Below, piece after piece: positions 41,869-50,522 of a DNA stretch of 64,000 nt. Origin of the DNA: Deltaproteobacteria bacterium (GTDB taxonomy: Bacteria > Myxococcota_A > UBA796 > GCA-2862545); assembly GCA_016938035.1 (NCBI GenBank), contig JAFGVK010000097.1, forward strand, positions 38,531 through 102,530. The letters are read 5' to 3'. Both the position numbers and the translations under genes were made by a program. The notes beneath the pieces are model-generated. The model made no database searches. It saw only the letters and a list, made by a program, of their open reading frames with translations, and was not told the origin of the DNA. Within the stretch, counting starts at the first letter, position 1; every line of letters starts with the position of its first letter.

Positions 41869-42413
41869 CACTCCTCCTCTGACAGCACGAGCTCACCGCG
41901 CTCGTCGAACTGCAACCCACCGAAGCGCCGGTACTCGTCGAGGTAGGAGAAGGTGCGCGGGTCGCAGCGGTCGATGTAGAGCACCCCGTCGAGGTGATCG
42001 GTCTCGTGCTGCACCACGATCGCGGGGTAGCCGTGCAGCTCAAGGAGCTGAGGCTCGCCCTTGTCGTCGAGGAACTCCACCCGGATCGCCTTGTGCCTGG
42101 TCACCTCGGCACGCACCTTGGGCACCGAGAGGCAGCCCTCGAAGGACACGATCTGCTCCTCGCCCACTGGGGTCACCACCGGGTTGATGAGGAACTCAGG
42201 CCCGCGCTCGTCCGAGAGGACCAGCACCACCACCCGCATCGGCTCGTGGACCTGCGGCGCGGCGAGGCCGGCGCCATCGTAGTCCTCCATGGTGTCGAGC
42301 AGATCTCTGAGGAAGCCCTGGAACTCAGGGGTGGGGATGACCTCGGGATCCACCGGCTCGGACCTCATCCGCAGGACCGGGTGCCCGGCCTGCGCCACGC
42401 GCAGAATCGACAT
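41868..42413 (-). CDS. def: Peptide deformylase
   Basis: ATG 42413 (MSILRVAQAGHPVLR) follows GGAG; the frame continues upstream without support. The 181-residue enzyme removes the formyl group from nascent N-formylmethionine. All three metal/active-site motifs are intact: GAGLAAPQ (47-54), EGCLS (92-96) and QHETDHLDG (135-143), giving the Cys and two His ligands plus the catalytic Glu. The acidic C-terminus and length are typical. The downstream TPR gene overlaps its stop. Confidence 0.95.
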   Translation of the reverse strand: MSILRVAQAGHPVLRMRSEPVDPEVIPTPEFQGFLRDLLDTMEDYDGAGLAAPQVHEPMRVVVLVLSDERGPEFLINPVVTPVGEEQIVSFEGCLSVPKVRAEVTRHKAIRVEFLDDKGEPQLLELHGYPAIVVQHETDHLDGVLYIDRCDPRTFSYLDEYRRFGGLQFDERGELVLSEEE

Positions 42414-42597
42414 GTGTTCTCCATACCTGTACCGCTCCCTCCTAGCCGGATTCTCTGCCCCTCGCCCTCCCCCCACCGCGCCCGCGCCTCGCTCCCTCGC
42501 GCTGGCGGGCGACCGCGCCCAGATGGAAGGGCTCGCGACAGCGCCGAGGTGGACGATCCTCCGCCAGCGGGTCAAGCTGTAGGCCCGGAGGAACCTC

Positions 42598-44274
42598 ATG
42601 AGAGCCTCGCTTCCCGCCCTCCTCGCCCTCGCCCTCGCCGCGTGCGGTGGCGGTGGACAGATCGCCCTTCAGATCGACGACCTCAGCCTGGAGCTGGACC
42701 GCCCCGTCTACGGAGAGTTCGTCGGCGACGGGCCAATCGAGGTGTCCGGGCGCGTGAGCCGCCCAGGCGCCCACGTCTACGTCGAGGGGGAGCGCGTGCT
42801 CACCGACGCCGACGGGCGCTTCACCGCGCAGGTGCCCGCCGACGCCCCCTACCGCATCATCGACGTGGGCGCGCGCCTCTACGGCGCCGCGGTCAAGGAG
42901 CGGGTGCCGGTCTTTCGGGGCCACGATCCCGTGGAGACCTGGCCGGGCGGGATGACCCTGCGGGTGGGGCCCGAGGGGCTGGACCACCTCGGGGCGATGG
43001 TGGGGGGGATGGTCGATCAGATGGGCTGGGAGGACCAGCTGATGGCCGCCTTCGCGCCGATCGACGCGGGCAGCTTCTCGCTGACCCCCGTGGGGCTGCG
43101 CCACCTGCCCACAGAGGTGGAGCTGATCCCGGCAGAGGAGGGCATGGACGCGATCCTCTCGTTCAAGGACCTCACCCTGGAGATGATCCTGGACGTCCCC
43201 GACCTGGGCTACTCCGCGCCGATCACGGTGGGCTGGGCCGAGGTGAACGTGGGGAGCAGGGTCATCCCCTGGGTGGACGAAGAGGCGCTGGTCTTCCTCA
43301 CGGTGGGCGACCCGATCGTGGACTGGGTGGACCCGGTGCTGACGGTGGAGGGGGCGGAGTCGGACCTGCTGGCCCTCCTGCTGGAGGCGGTGTCCTGGCT
43401 GGTGGAGCCGGTGCTTGAGGCCGGTCTGGGGCTGATCTTCGACAACCTCGGCGAGCTGGCCCTGGGCGGCCCCTACGCCTTCGAGCAGGACATGATGGGG
43501 ACGCCCCTCGCCCTGCGCCTCACCGACCTCTACGGCGACACCTACGGGCTGGGCGGCGAGCTGGGGCTCGGCCTGGGTGCCGCGGCGCTGGTGGAGCACC
43601 CCGATCTCCCCGTTCCCACCGATCTCCCCGCGGGAGCAGACGCCGCGATCGCGCTCCACGAGGGGCTGTTCCAGGTGTTGATCGGGCAGCTGGGCGTGCT
43701 CGACATGCTCAGCCAGGAGCTCACCCTCAGCGGCACGATGGGCGACCTGGTGGGGATGGGGATCACCGCGCTCCCCGGCGGGGATCAGGTGGACGAGGGC
43801 GACGGCTGGTGCCTGCAGCTGGAGCCCGGCACGGCCTGGGTCACCAGGCTGCAGACCGGGCTCGATCCCCTCGCCTCGATCTACCTCCCCGATTTTCAGG
43901 TGAGCGTGGCGCCGCAGTACGGGCGCGGCTGCGGCACCTGGCTCTCGGCCTCGCTGGCGGTGGAGCTGGGCCTGAACGTGCGGAACGGCACCGCGATCGG
44001 GGTGGATCTCACCGTCCACGAGGGGGCCGTGCTCTCCTACGAGGCAGCGGAGGGCACCTGGGACGAGGACGAGGTGATCGAGGGCCTGGGTCAGTGGGTG
44101 GAGTCGACGGTGGGGCTCCTCGCCGGGTCGATGCTCCAATTCGACCTCGCGGACCTCTTCGGGGGGCAGACCGCGATGCTGGGGGCCACCCAGCTGTCCC
44201 TGGTGGACTCCCGGCTGATGGAGGAAGGCCCGGAGGGGCTGGCGGAGATCTCCCTCTCCCTGTGGGGGGAATAG
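42598..44274 (+). CDS. Large lipoprotein with Ig-like N-terminal domain, unknown function
   Basis: This 558-residue lipoprotein starts MRASLPALLALALAAC (lipobox LAAC) behind GGAGG. Residues 38-105 resemble a bacterial Ig-like domain (VSGRVSRPGAHVYVEGERVLTDADGRFTAQV). The remainder is hydrophobic and Gly/Leu-rich, with alternating strands and amphipathic helices (LEAVSWLVEPVLEAGLGLIFDNLGEL). This could be a lipid-binding barrel or tube of the BPI/SMP kind, but no family is certain. Only two or three cysteines occur after the lipobox. It stands alone between def (divergent) and panD. Confidence 0.72.
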   Translation: MRASLPALLALALAACGGGGQIALQIDDLSLELDRPVYGEFVGDGPIEVSGRVSRPGAHVYVEGERVLTDADGRFTAQVPADAPYRIIDVGARLYGAAVKERVPVFRGHDPVETWPGGMTLRVGPEGLDHLGAMVGGMVDQMGWEDQLMAAFAPIDAGSFSLTPVGLRHLPTEVELIPAEEGMDAILSFKDLTLEMILDVPDLGYSAPITVGWAEVNVGSRVIPWVDEEALVFLTVGDPIVDWVDPVLTVEGAESDLLALLLEAVSWLVEPVLEAGLGLIFDNLGELALGGPYAFEQDMMGTPLALRLTDLYGDTYGLGGELGLGLGAAALVEHPDLPVPTDLPAGADAAIALHEGLFQVLIGQLGVLDMLSQELTLSGTMGDLVGMGITALPGGDQVDEGDGWCLQLEPGTAWVTRLQTGLDPLASIYLPDFQVSVAPQYGRGCGTWLSASLAVELGLNVRNGTAIGVDLTVHEGAVLSYEAAEGTWDEDEVIEGLGQWVESTVGLLAGSMLQFDLADLFGGQTAMLGATQLSLVDSRLMEEGPEGLAEISLSLWGE

Positions 44275-44396
44275 TCCGGCCGGTTGGCGTTTCGGACAGA
44301 GGGAGGTCGCCGCGCTTGACCCCCCCGCTCTATCCCGGATAGAGGGCAACCCCCGACCTGGACCCCCCGCGGGGCCGGGATCCCAGGAGGTGCTCC

Positions 44397-44783
44397 ATGC
44401 AGCGCACGATGTTCAAGTCCAAGATCCACCGGGCGACGGTGACCGAGGCCAACCTCGACTACGAGGGCTCGGTGACCATTGACGAGGACCTGCTCGAGGC
44501 CGCCGATCTGTACGAGAACGAGAAGGTCGCGATCTGGAACGTGACCAACGGGGCCCGCATCGAGACCTACACCCTGGTGGGGGGGCGCGGCTCGGGCGTC
44601 ATCTGCATCAACGGGGCGGCCGCCCACCACTTCTCGCCCGGTGACACCGTGATCATCGCGTCCTGGGCCGGGATGAGCAGCGAAGAGGCGCGGGCCCACA
44701 AGCCCACCGTGGTGCTGGTGGACGAGCAGAACCGCATCAAGGCCGCCCAGCACACCGAGCAGGCGCTGACCCGCTCGGCCTGA
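44397..44783 (+). CDS. panD: Aspartate 1-decarboxylase
   Basis: The 128-residue proenzyme starts [20 protein letters not shown] behind AGGAGGT. The self-cleavage site Gly24-Ser25 is in YEGSVTID, which generates the pyruvoyl cofactor. Other conserved parts are [13 protein letters not shown] and [12 protein letters not shown]. PanD makes beta-alanine for pantothenate and CoA synthesis. It lacks adjacent panB or panC. Convergent with the M32 carboxypeptidase gene. Confidence 0.96.
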   Translation: MQRTMFKSKIHRATVTEANLDYEGSVTIDEDLLEAADLYENEKVAIWNVTNGARIETYTLVGGRGSGVICINGAAAHHFSPGDTVIIASWAGMSSEEARAHKPTVVLVDEQNRIKAAQHTEQALTRSA

Positions 44784-44914
44784 TCCCAAGGCCCAACGCC
44801 ACCGGACCTCGCGGTCCTCCCCCGCCGTCCCTGACCTGGGGTGGGCTGTTCCGCCTCGCCCTGGTGCCGCTCCCGGTCCGGGCAGCACCGGGGCTTGGCG
44901 CCCTCCCGCTGGGG

Positions 44915-46414
44915 TCAGCGGACCGGGCGCCTCACCCCGTGCAGCGCCCCGTGGCGATCCCAAAGGTAGGAGAGCAGGCTCTCGACCAGATCGCGCCGCC
45001 CGATCGCGTCGGTGACGATCTGCGGGGCATCGGCGATGTGCCCCCTGCTGTGGACCTTCTCGCGCAGCCAGCGCAACGTCGGCGCGAAGTCCCCCGCCTC
45101 TACCTGGGCCCACAGCGCGGGGTGCTGGTCCAGGAGGGTCTCGCCCAGGCCCGCGGCGTAGAGGTTCCCAAGGGTGTACGAGGGGAAGTAGCCGAAGGCG
45201 CCCGAGGCCCAGTGGACGTCCTGGAGCACGCCCACCCCGTCGTTGTGGGGAAGCACCCCCAGGAACTCCCTGTAGCGCTCGTTCCACAGCTCGGGCAGCT
45301 CCTCCATCCGCAGGCCGGAGAACAGCGCGAGCTCCAGCTCGAAGCGCACGATGATGTGCAGGTTGTAGGTCACCTCGTCGGCCGCCACCCGGATCAGGCC
45401 GGGAGACACCCTGTTGGCGGCTTGGTACAGGCGCTCAGCGGTGATCCCCTCCCCGGGGAAGTGCCGGGCTGCCAGCGGCTCCAGCCAGCGGAAGAAGGGC
45501 ATCGAGCGGCCGATGAAGTTCTCCCAGAGCCGCGACTGGGACTCGTGCAGGCCCATCGAGGCCGCGCGCGCCACGGAGGTGCCCCGGAGGTGGTGGGGGA
45601 GGCCCTGCTCGTACATCGCGTGTCCCGCCTCGTGAACCGCGCCGCCTAGCCCACTGAGGACGTTGTCATCGTAGATGTGGGTGGTGATCCGCACGTCGCC
45701 CTGCCCGATCCCCACGGTGAAGGGGTGCTCCGCCTCGTCCAGGCGCCCCTCGTCGAAGGAGAAGCCGATCGCCGCCACCACCTCCTCCTGGAGCGCGCGC
45801 TGCGCGGCGCGGTCCAGGCGGGTGTCGAGGGCGGGCAGCGCGGGCACCTCTGAGACCGCCCCGATCAGCTCTACCAGCCCCTCGCGGAGGTGCCCGAAGG
45901 TGGAGCGCAGGGTCTCGGTGCTGGTGCCCGGGTCGAATTCGTCGAGGAGCACGTCATACACAGGCCTGCCGTCGTCGATGCTCCTGGCGCGCTCGGCCAC
46001 CAGCTCCACCAGCTCCCCCAGCGCCGGGGCGAAGGCGGTGAAGTCCGCGCTCTGCTTGGCAGAGATCCAGCTCTCGAAGCCTCGGGCCTGAGAGCGCGCG
46101 ATGCGCTCCACCAGGTCGGGGGCCACCCTCACCGCGCGGTCGTACTCGCGCCGGGTGTTGCGCAGCGCCGCGGCCTGCACCTCGGACAGGGCAGGCGCCG
46201 CCTCCAGGGCACCCAGCCACTCCCCCACCCGGGGGTCGGTCAGGCGCTGGTGGGCGGTGCGAGAGAGCAGGGCCATCTGCTCACCGCGGTTGGACCCGCC
46301 CCGCGCGGGCATGTTGGTCTGCTGGTCCCACTCCAGCAGCCCTACGAGACCCTCTAGGGTCTCCAGCTCGCTGAGGCGTTCGGTGAGAGAATTCCAGGCG
46401 GTGTCGAGCTTCAT
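44915..46414 (-). CDS. M32 (Taq-type) carboxypeptidase
   Basis: This 499-residue metallocarboxypeptidase has the zinc motif HEAGH at about 259-263, followed by the family signature LHESQSRLWEN. The N-terminal SELETLEGLVGLLEWDQQTNMP and the C-terminal DVHWASGAFGYFPSYTLGNLYA are also typical. It removes C-terminal residues from peptides, except proline. ATG 46414 follows GGAGG. No signal peptide, so it is probably cytoplasmic. It lies between panD and the VWA lipoprotein gene. Confidence 0.95.
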   Translation of the reverse strand: MKLDTAWNSLTERLSELETLEGLVGLLEWDQQTNMPARGGSNRGEQMALLSRTAHQRLTDPRVGEWLGALEAAPALSEVQAAALRNTRREYDRAVRVAPDLVERIARSQARGFESWISAKQSADFTAFAPALGELVELVAERARSIDDGRPVYDVLLDEFDPGTSTETLRSTFGHLREGLVELIGAVSEVPALPALDTRLDRAAQRALQEEVVAAIGFSFDEGRLDEAEHPFTVGIGQGDVRITTHIYDDNVLSGLGGAVHEAGHAMYEQGLPHHLRGTSVARAASMGLHESQSRLWENFIGRSMPFFRWLEPLAARHFPGEGITAERLYQAANRVSPGLIRVAADEVTYNLHIIVRFELELALFSGLRMEELPELWNERYREFLGVLPHNDGVGVLQDVHWASGAFGYFPSYTLGNLYAAGLGETLLDQHPALWAQVEAGDFAPTLRWLREKVHSRGHIADAPQIVTDAIGRRDLVESLLSYLWDRHGALHGVRRPVR

Positions 46415-46464
46415 GGGTAGCCTCCGGGAAGGAGGGTCCATAGCCCGACACCGCCCTGAGCGCC

Positions 46465-48438
46465 CTACCTGCGGGCGGTGGGGTTCTCACCCCGGAGCTG
46501 GGCGGCCCGCTCGATCAGCGTCACCAGCTCCTTGTCCTCCGGGTACTCGGCCCGCTGGGCCTGGCGCGCCAGCTGCGCCACCTGGGACAGGCTGACCTCG
46601 GAGACGTGGGGGCTGCCGCGGAGGATCTCGGCGAAGGTCCCGGCGGCGAGGGCAACCCGGAGCTGATCGGAGCTCTCGAGGAGGCTGGCGCGGACCTTGT
46701 TGGACGAGAGCGGGTAGGCGCGCTCCACCGCGGGGGCGTCAGGACCTGGAGCCTTGTTGCGGATGCGCACCGTGGCGAGATCCTGGCCCCGGTAGCCGTC
46801 GAGCAGCGCCACCTCATAGAGGGCGGTCACCTGGTGGCCTGCCCCGATTTCGCCGGCGTCGACCTTGTCGTTGCGGAAGTCCCGGTCCGCCACGTCGCGG
46901 TTCTCGTAGCCGATCAGGCGGTAGGCCATCACCGCGTCGGGGTTGAAGTCGACCTGAATCTTCACGTCCTTGGCGATCACCTCCAGGGTCCCGGTGAGCT
47001 TGTCGACCAGCACCCGGCGCGCCTCCTGCTCGCCGTCGATGTAGAAATAGTTGCCGTCACCGTCGTTGGCGAGGCGCTCCATCATGGTGTCCTTGTAGTT
47101 CCCGTTCCCGAAGCCGAGGGTGGTGAGGGTGATGCCGCGCTCAGCGTAGCCGTGGATCTTCTGGGAGATCTCGCTGTGGCTGGTGCTGCCCACGTTGGCG
47201 TCGCCGTCGGAGGCCACGATCACCCGGTTCACCGCCCCGGCGCTGTAGGTGCGGTCTGCGAGCTGGTAGGCGAGGTCGATGCCAGAGGACATCGCGGTGG
47301 AGCCCCCCGCGGTCAGGCGCTGGAGCGCGCGCTCGATCTCGGCCCGGTGGGAGATCGGGGTTGGGGGCAGCGCGATGGAGGTGTTGCCGGCGTAGGTGGC
47401 GATGGCGACCGTGTCCCCGTCCTGCAGCTCCTCGGTGAGCATGATCAGCGAGCGCTTCACCAGCTCAAGCTTGTCGGCGGACTGCATCGAGCCAGAGGTG
47501 TCGATGAGGAAGGTGAGGTGGACCGGCTTGCGCTGGTCATAGGCCACCTGCTTGCCCTGCACCCCGACCCGGACGATGTGATTGCGGGGGTTCCAGGGCG
47601 AGGGCGCCGCCTCGAAGTCCACCGCGAAGGGCTCCCCCCGCCTGGGCTGGACGTACTCGTAGGGGAGGTAGTTCACGAACTCCTCGACGCGGACCGCCGC
47701 CGCTGGGGGCAGGTAGCCCTCGGTGAGCTTGCGCCGGGTGACCGTGTAGGAGGCGGTGTCCACGTCCACCGCGAAGGTGGAGAGCGCGTCGCGGTGCACG
47801 TCGGTGAAGCCGTTGACGCCGTAGTCGGTGTACTGCTCGCTGTTCGCGCTGGGGATCGCCTGGAGCTGCGCGTAGCCGTCCATGGGGGGCGGCGGCGCGC
47901 TCACCGCGACAGCGTACCCTGTGGCCGCCGACGCGGGGACCGGGCCAGCGGCGACCGCACGCGATGCGCGGTCCCGCTTCGACGGCTCCGGGGAGGGCCT
48001 GGCGCTCTCCTCACGCCTGATCTGCTGCCCATAGGACGCGTCGCTGTCCACCATCATCCTCCCGGAGCCCATGCCCTGGGTCTGCACCGCGGCGAGGCCT
48101 CCACCGACCGCCGCCCCGCCCCCCCCCACCCCAGCGCCCCTGGTGCCCAGGCCGCCGAGGGTGACCGTCAGGACGTCATCCGCGCTGGTCTCAGCATCCA
48201 GCTCGGCGATGCCCCCAGGCTCCGCGGGCTCCTGCCGGAGACTCCCCCCCAGCGCGGGGAGGTCGCGCGCGTCCGCCAGCTCTGGGATGACCGCGGGTGC
48301 CTCTCCCTCGGAGGTGGACGAAGGGGCCGCGCCCTCCTCCTGGGCGAGGATCAGGTCCTCCATCGCCTCAGGGGCGTGGGCGGAGCACCCGACGAGGAGC
48401 GCGAGGGCGACGAGAGAGAAGAACGGGCTGCGGGACAT
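46465..48438 (-). CDS. VWA-domain lipoprotein of the YfbK type
   Basis: ATG 48438 (MSRSPFFSLVALALLVGC, lipobox LVGC) follows GGAGG. The 657-residue protein has a low-complexity Ala/Glu/Gly region to about 220. A conserved segment before the VWA domain follows (VNGFTDVHRDALSTFAVDVDTASYTVTRRKL). The VWA domain has the metal-ion site DTSGSMQSAD near 313. A C-terminal domain typical of YfbK homologues completes it (NPDAVMAYRLIGYENRDVADRDF). It should bind proteins through a metal-dependent site in the envelope. Its partner is unknown. Confidence 0.9.
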   Translation of the reverse strand: MSRSPFFSLVALALLVGCSAHAPEAMEDLILAQEEGAAPSSTSEGEAPAVIPELADARDLPALGGSLRQEPAEPGGIAELDAETSADDVLTVTLGGLGTRGAGVGGGGAAVGGGLAAVQTQGMGSGRMMVDSDASYGQQIRREESARPSPEPSKRDRASRAVAAGPVPASAATGYAVAVSAPPPPMDGYAQLQAIPSANSEQYTDYGVNGFTDVHRDALSTFAVDVDTASYTVTRRKLTEGYLPPAAAVRVEEFVNYLPYEYVQPRRGEPFAVDFEAAPSPWNPRNHIVRVGVQGKQVAYDQRKPVHLTFLIDTSGSMQSADKLELVKRSLIMLTEELQDGDTVAIATYAGNTSIALPPTPISHRAEIERALQRLTAGGSTAMSSGIDLAYQLADRTYSAGAVNRVIVASDGDANVGSTSHSEISQKIHGYAERGITLTTLGFGNGNYKDTMMERLANDGDGNYFYIDGEQEARRVLVDKLTGTLEVIAKDVKIQVDFNPDAVMAYRLIGYENRDVADRDFRNDKVDAGEIGAGHQVTALYEVALLDGYRGQDLATVRIRNKAPGPDAPAVERAYPLSSNKVRASLLESSDQLRVALAAGTFAEILRGSPHVSEVSLSQVAQLARQAQRAEYPEDKELVTLIERAAQLRGENPTARR

Positions 48439-48555
48439 GGGGACCTCCGTGAGTCGCCCCTCCAACGGCACCCGCGCCGCGCCTCTTACACACCGCGCGG
48501 GCTTTTCTTCCCCCTGTCCGACCGCCACAGAGGTGCGGGCGGGCCTCCCGTCAGC

Positions 48556-48561
48556 TACACT
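48556..48561 (+). promoter_or_regulatory. Candidate -10 element (TACACT)
   Basis: TACACT lies 26 bases before the ATG of the repeat lipoprotein at 48588, ahead of its GGAGG. No clear -35 hexamer is present. Confidence 0.3.
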
Positions 48562-48587
48562 GGCGCGATCTCATCTGTGGAGGCCCT

Positions 48588-50018
48588 ATGCGCTACGCTC
48601 TCTCCCTCTTCTTCCTCGGCGCGCTCGCCGCCTGCAATGACAAGGACTCGGGCGACGACGTGGTCGGAACCGACGACGACCAGGACGGGTGGACCGTTGA
48701 GGACGGGGACTGCGACGACGCGAACCCCGCGGTCTACCCTTACGCCACCGACATCGCCTGCGACGGGGTGGACCAGGACTGCAGCGGCGACGACCTCACC
48801 GATCAGGACGGCGACGGCCACGACTGCCCCGCGGTGGGCGGCGACGACTGCGACGACCTCAACGCCGGAATCCACCCAGACGCAGACGATCCCTGCGGCG
48901 ACGGGATCGACACCAACTGCGACCAGGACCCGGAGTGCGACTGCGACGCCGACGGGGCGCAGGCGCCATCCTGCGGCGGAGACGACTGCGACGACTCGGA
49001 CGCGGCGGTCTTCCCCGACGCCCCGGACACCTGCTATGACGGGGTGGACTCGGACTGCGACGGGGTCAACGACTACGACTGCGACGGCGACGGCACCCGC
49101 TCCTCCGAGTACGGGGGCCTGGACTGCGACGACGCGGACCCTGGGGTGAACCCCGCCGCGGTGGACACCTGCTACGACGGGGAGGACACCAACTGCGACG
49201 GCTTCTCCGACTATGACTGCGACACCGACGGGCACATCTCCACCGAGTACGGCGGGGACGACTGCGATGATCACGACGACCACGTGGTCCCCGAGGGCGG
49301 CGACCCCTGGGCCAACGGCAAGGACGACGACTGCGACGGTGAGATCGACGAGGACGCCTACTGCCACCTCCTCTTCCCCCTCTCCAACGGGCCGGAGTCC
49401 GAGCGGGTCTACGCGATGACCCGCGACGGCGACACCTGGACCGAGACGATGACCCTCCCCGACTACGACCCCTCTACCGGCGAGGGCGAGGTGCTGCGGT
49501 CGTTCTCAGACGGGAGTGGCGACGTGTCCAACACCGTCACGGAGCTCGTCACCTGCGGGGCCAGCGGGCTGATCATCGACGCCATCCGCGTCACCGACAC
49601 CATGGGCACCGCCGAGGCGGTCTACGACACCCCGCGCACCTTCCTGCTCCCGCTCGACCAGCTGATGACCGGTGACCAGGCGATCCCCGGCGCCCACTGG
49701 GACTACGCCTACACCACCTCCGACGCCTCCCTGGGCGATCTGTGGCACGCCGAGGGCACCTACACCGTGATCGGCACCGACACCATCGAGGTCACCGCCG
49801 GCACCTTCGACACCCTGGTGATCGAGAACCACTACGTGATGACCGACCTGGTGTCGGGATCTACCGGGGGGATGCTGCCCGTCGAATTCGACCGCGAGGC
49901 CACGGTCACGATGCACTACGCCGCGCGGCTGGGGCTGGTCTACGTCAAGGAGGTCGCCCCCGACGGGAGCACCATCGAGACCCGCGAGCTCGAGAGCTTC
50001 ACCGGCTTCTGGCCATGA
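48588..50018 (+). CDS. MopE-repeat lipoprotein with C-terminal beta-rich domain
   Basis: This 476-residue lipoprotein starts MRYALSLFFLGALAAC (lipobox LAAC) behind GGAGG. Residues 25-265 contain about five to six Asp/Cys repeats (DGDCDDANPAVYP...ACDGVDQDCSGDD; DCDDSDAAVFPDAPDTCYDGVDSDCDG), likely calcium-binding loops. The remaining 210 residues are beta-rich (TYTVIGTDTIEVTAGTFDTLVIENHYVM), with a rhythm reminiscent of a small lipocalin-like or DUF-type barrel. It overlaps the next gene by 4 bases. Function is unknown. Confidence 0.82.
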   Translation: MRYALSLFFLGALAACNDKDSGDDVVGTDDDQDGWTVEDGDCDDANPAVYPYATDIACDGVDQDCSGDDLTDQDGDGHDCPAVGGDDCDDLNAGIHPDADDPCGDGIDTNCDQDPECDCDADGAQAPSCGGDDCDDSDAAVFPDAPDTCYDGVDSDCDGVNDYDCDGDGTRSSEYGGLDCDDADPGVNPAAVDTCYDGEDTNCDGFSDYDCDTDGHISTEYGGDDCDDHDDHVVPEGGDPWANGKDDDCDGEIDEDAYCHLLFPLSNGPESERVYAMTRDGDTWTETMTLPDYDPSTGEGEVLRSFSDGSGDVSNTVTELVTCGASGLIIDAIRVTDTMGTAEAVYDTPRTFLLPLDQLMTGDQAIPGAHWDYAYTTSDASLGDLWHAEGTYTVIGTDTIEVTAGTFDTLVIENHYVMTDLVSGSTGGMLPVEFDREATVTMHYAARLGLVYVKEVAPDGSTIETRELESFTGFWP

Positions 50019-50440
50019 TCACGCCGCTCCGCGTCGAGGTGCCCCTGGGGGAGGTGGTGGACCGCCTCACCATCCTAGACCTGAAGATCAGCAGGCTCCC
50101 GAGCGCCGACGCCAGGGCGAACGCCCTGCGGGAGCGCGACGCCCTGCGCGAGGCCTGGCGGTCCTGCGGGCTGGGCGCCCAGGCGGGGCAGGCCGAGGAG
50201 CAGCTGGAGTGGCGGCCCCTGTCCGAGGTCAACCTCCGGCTGTGGGAGGTGGAGGACGCCCTGCGACACCACGAGGCCCTCCAGCGCTTTGACGGGGACT
50301 TCGTGTCGCTCGCGCGGTCGGTCTATCAGCTCAACGACGAGCGAGCTGCCCTGAAGCGCGCGATCAACCTGCGTCTTGGCTCCCGTCTCGTCGAGGAGAA
50401 GTCCTACCCCGACTACCGCGCGCCGAGTCATCTTATGTAA
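50015..50440 (+). CDS. DUF6165-family protein
   Basis: The 141-residue protein is helical and soluble. It begins ITPLRVEVPLGEVVDRLTILDLKISRL and ends with the family tail LGSRLVEEKSYPDYRAPS. Members of this family often lie near polysaccharide or LPS biosynthesis genes, but no reaction is known. ATG 50015 overlaps the upstream lipoprotein stop (ATGA). The coupling to a repeat lipoprotein is unusual and may be accidental. Confidence 0.8.
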   Translation: MITPLRVEVPLGEVVDRLTILDLKISRLPSADARANALRERDALREAWRSCGLGAQAGQAEEQLEWRPLSEVNLRLWEVEDALRHHEALQRFDGDFVSLARSVYQLNDERAALKRAINLRLGSRLVEEKSYPDYRAPSHLM

Positions 50441-50522
50441 TTCAGTTCCGCTCCGGGGCGAATCTGCGCACCGTTCCGCAGACCCGGTGGCTCTGTCCCG
50501 GCAAGACCCCCGGAGGCCCAGT

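Noticed and set aside
46606..49149. 847-codon plus-strand open frame
   Set aside because: Shadow of the VWA lipoprotein and then an out-of-frame reading of the repeat lipoprotein at 48588, both with lipoboxes and good ribosome binding sites.
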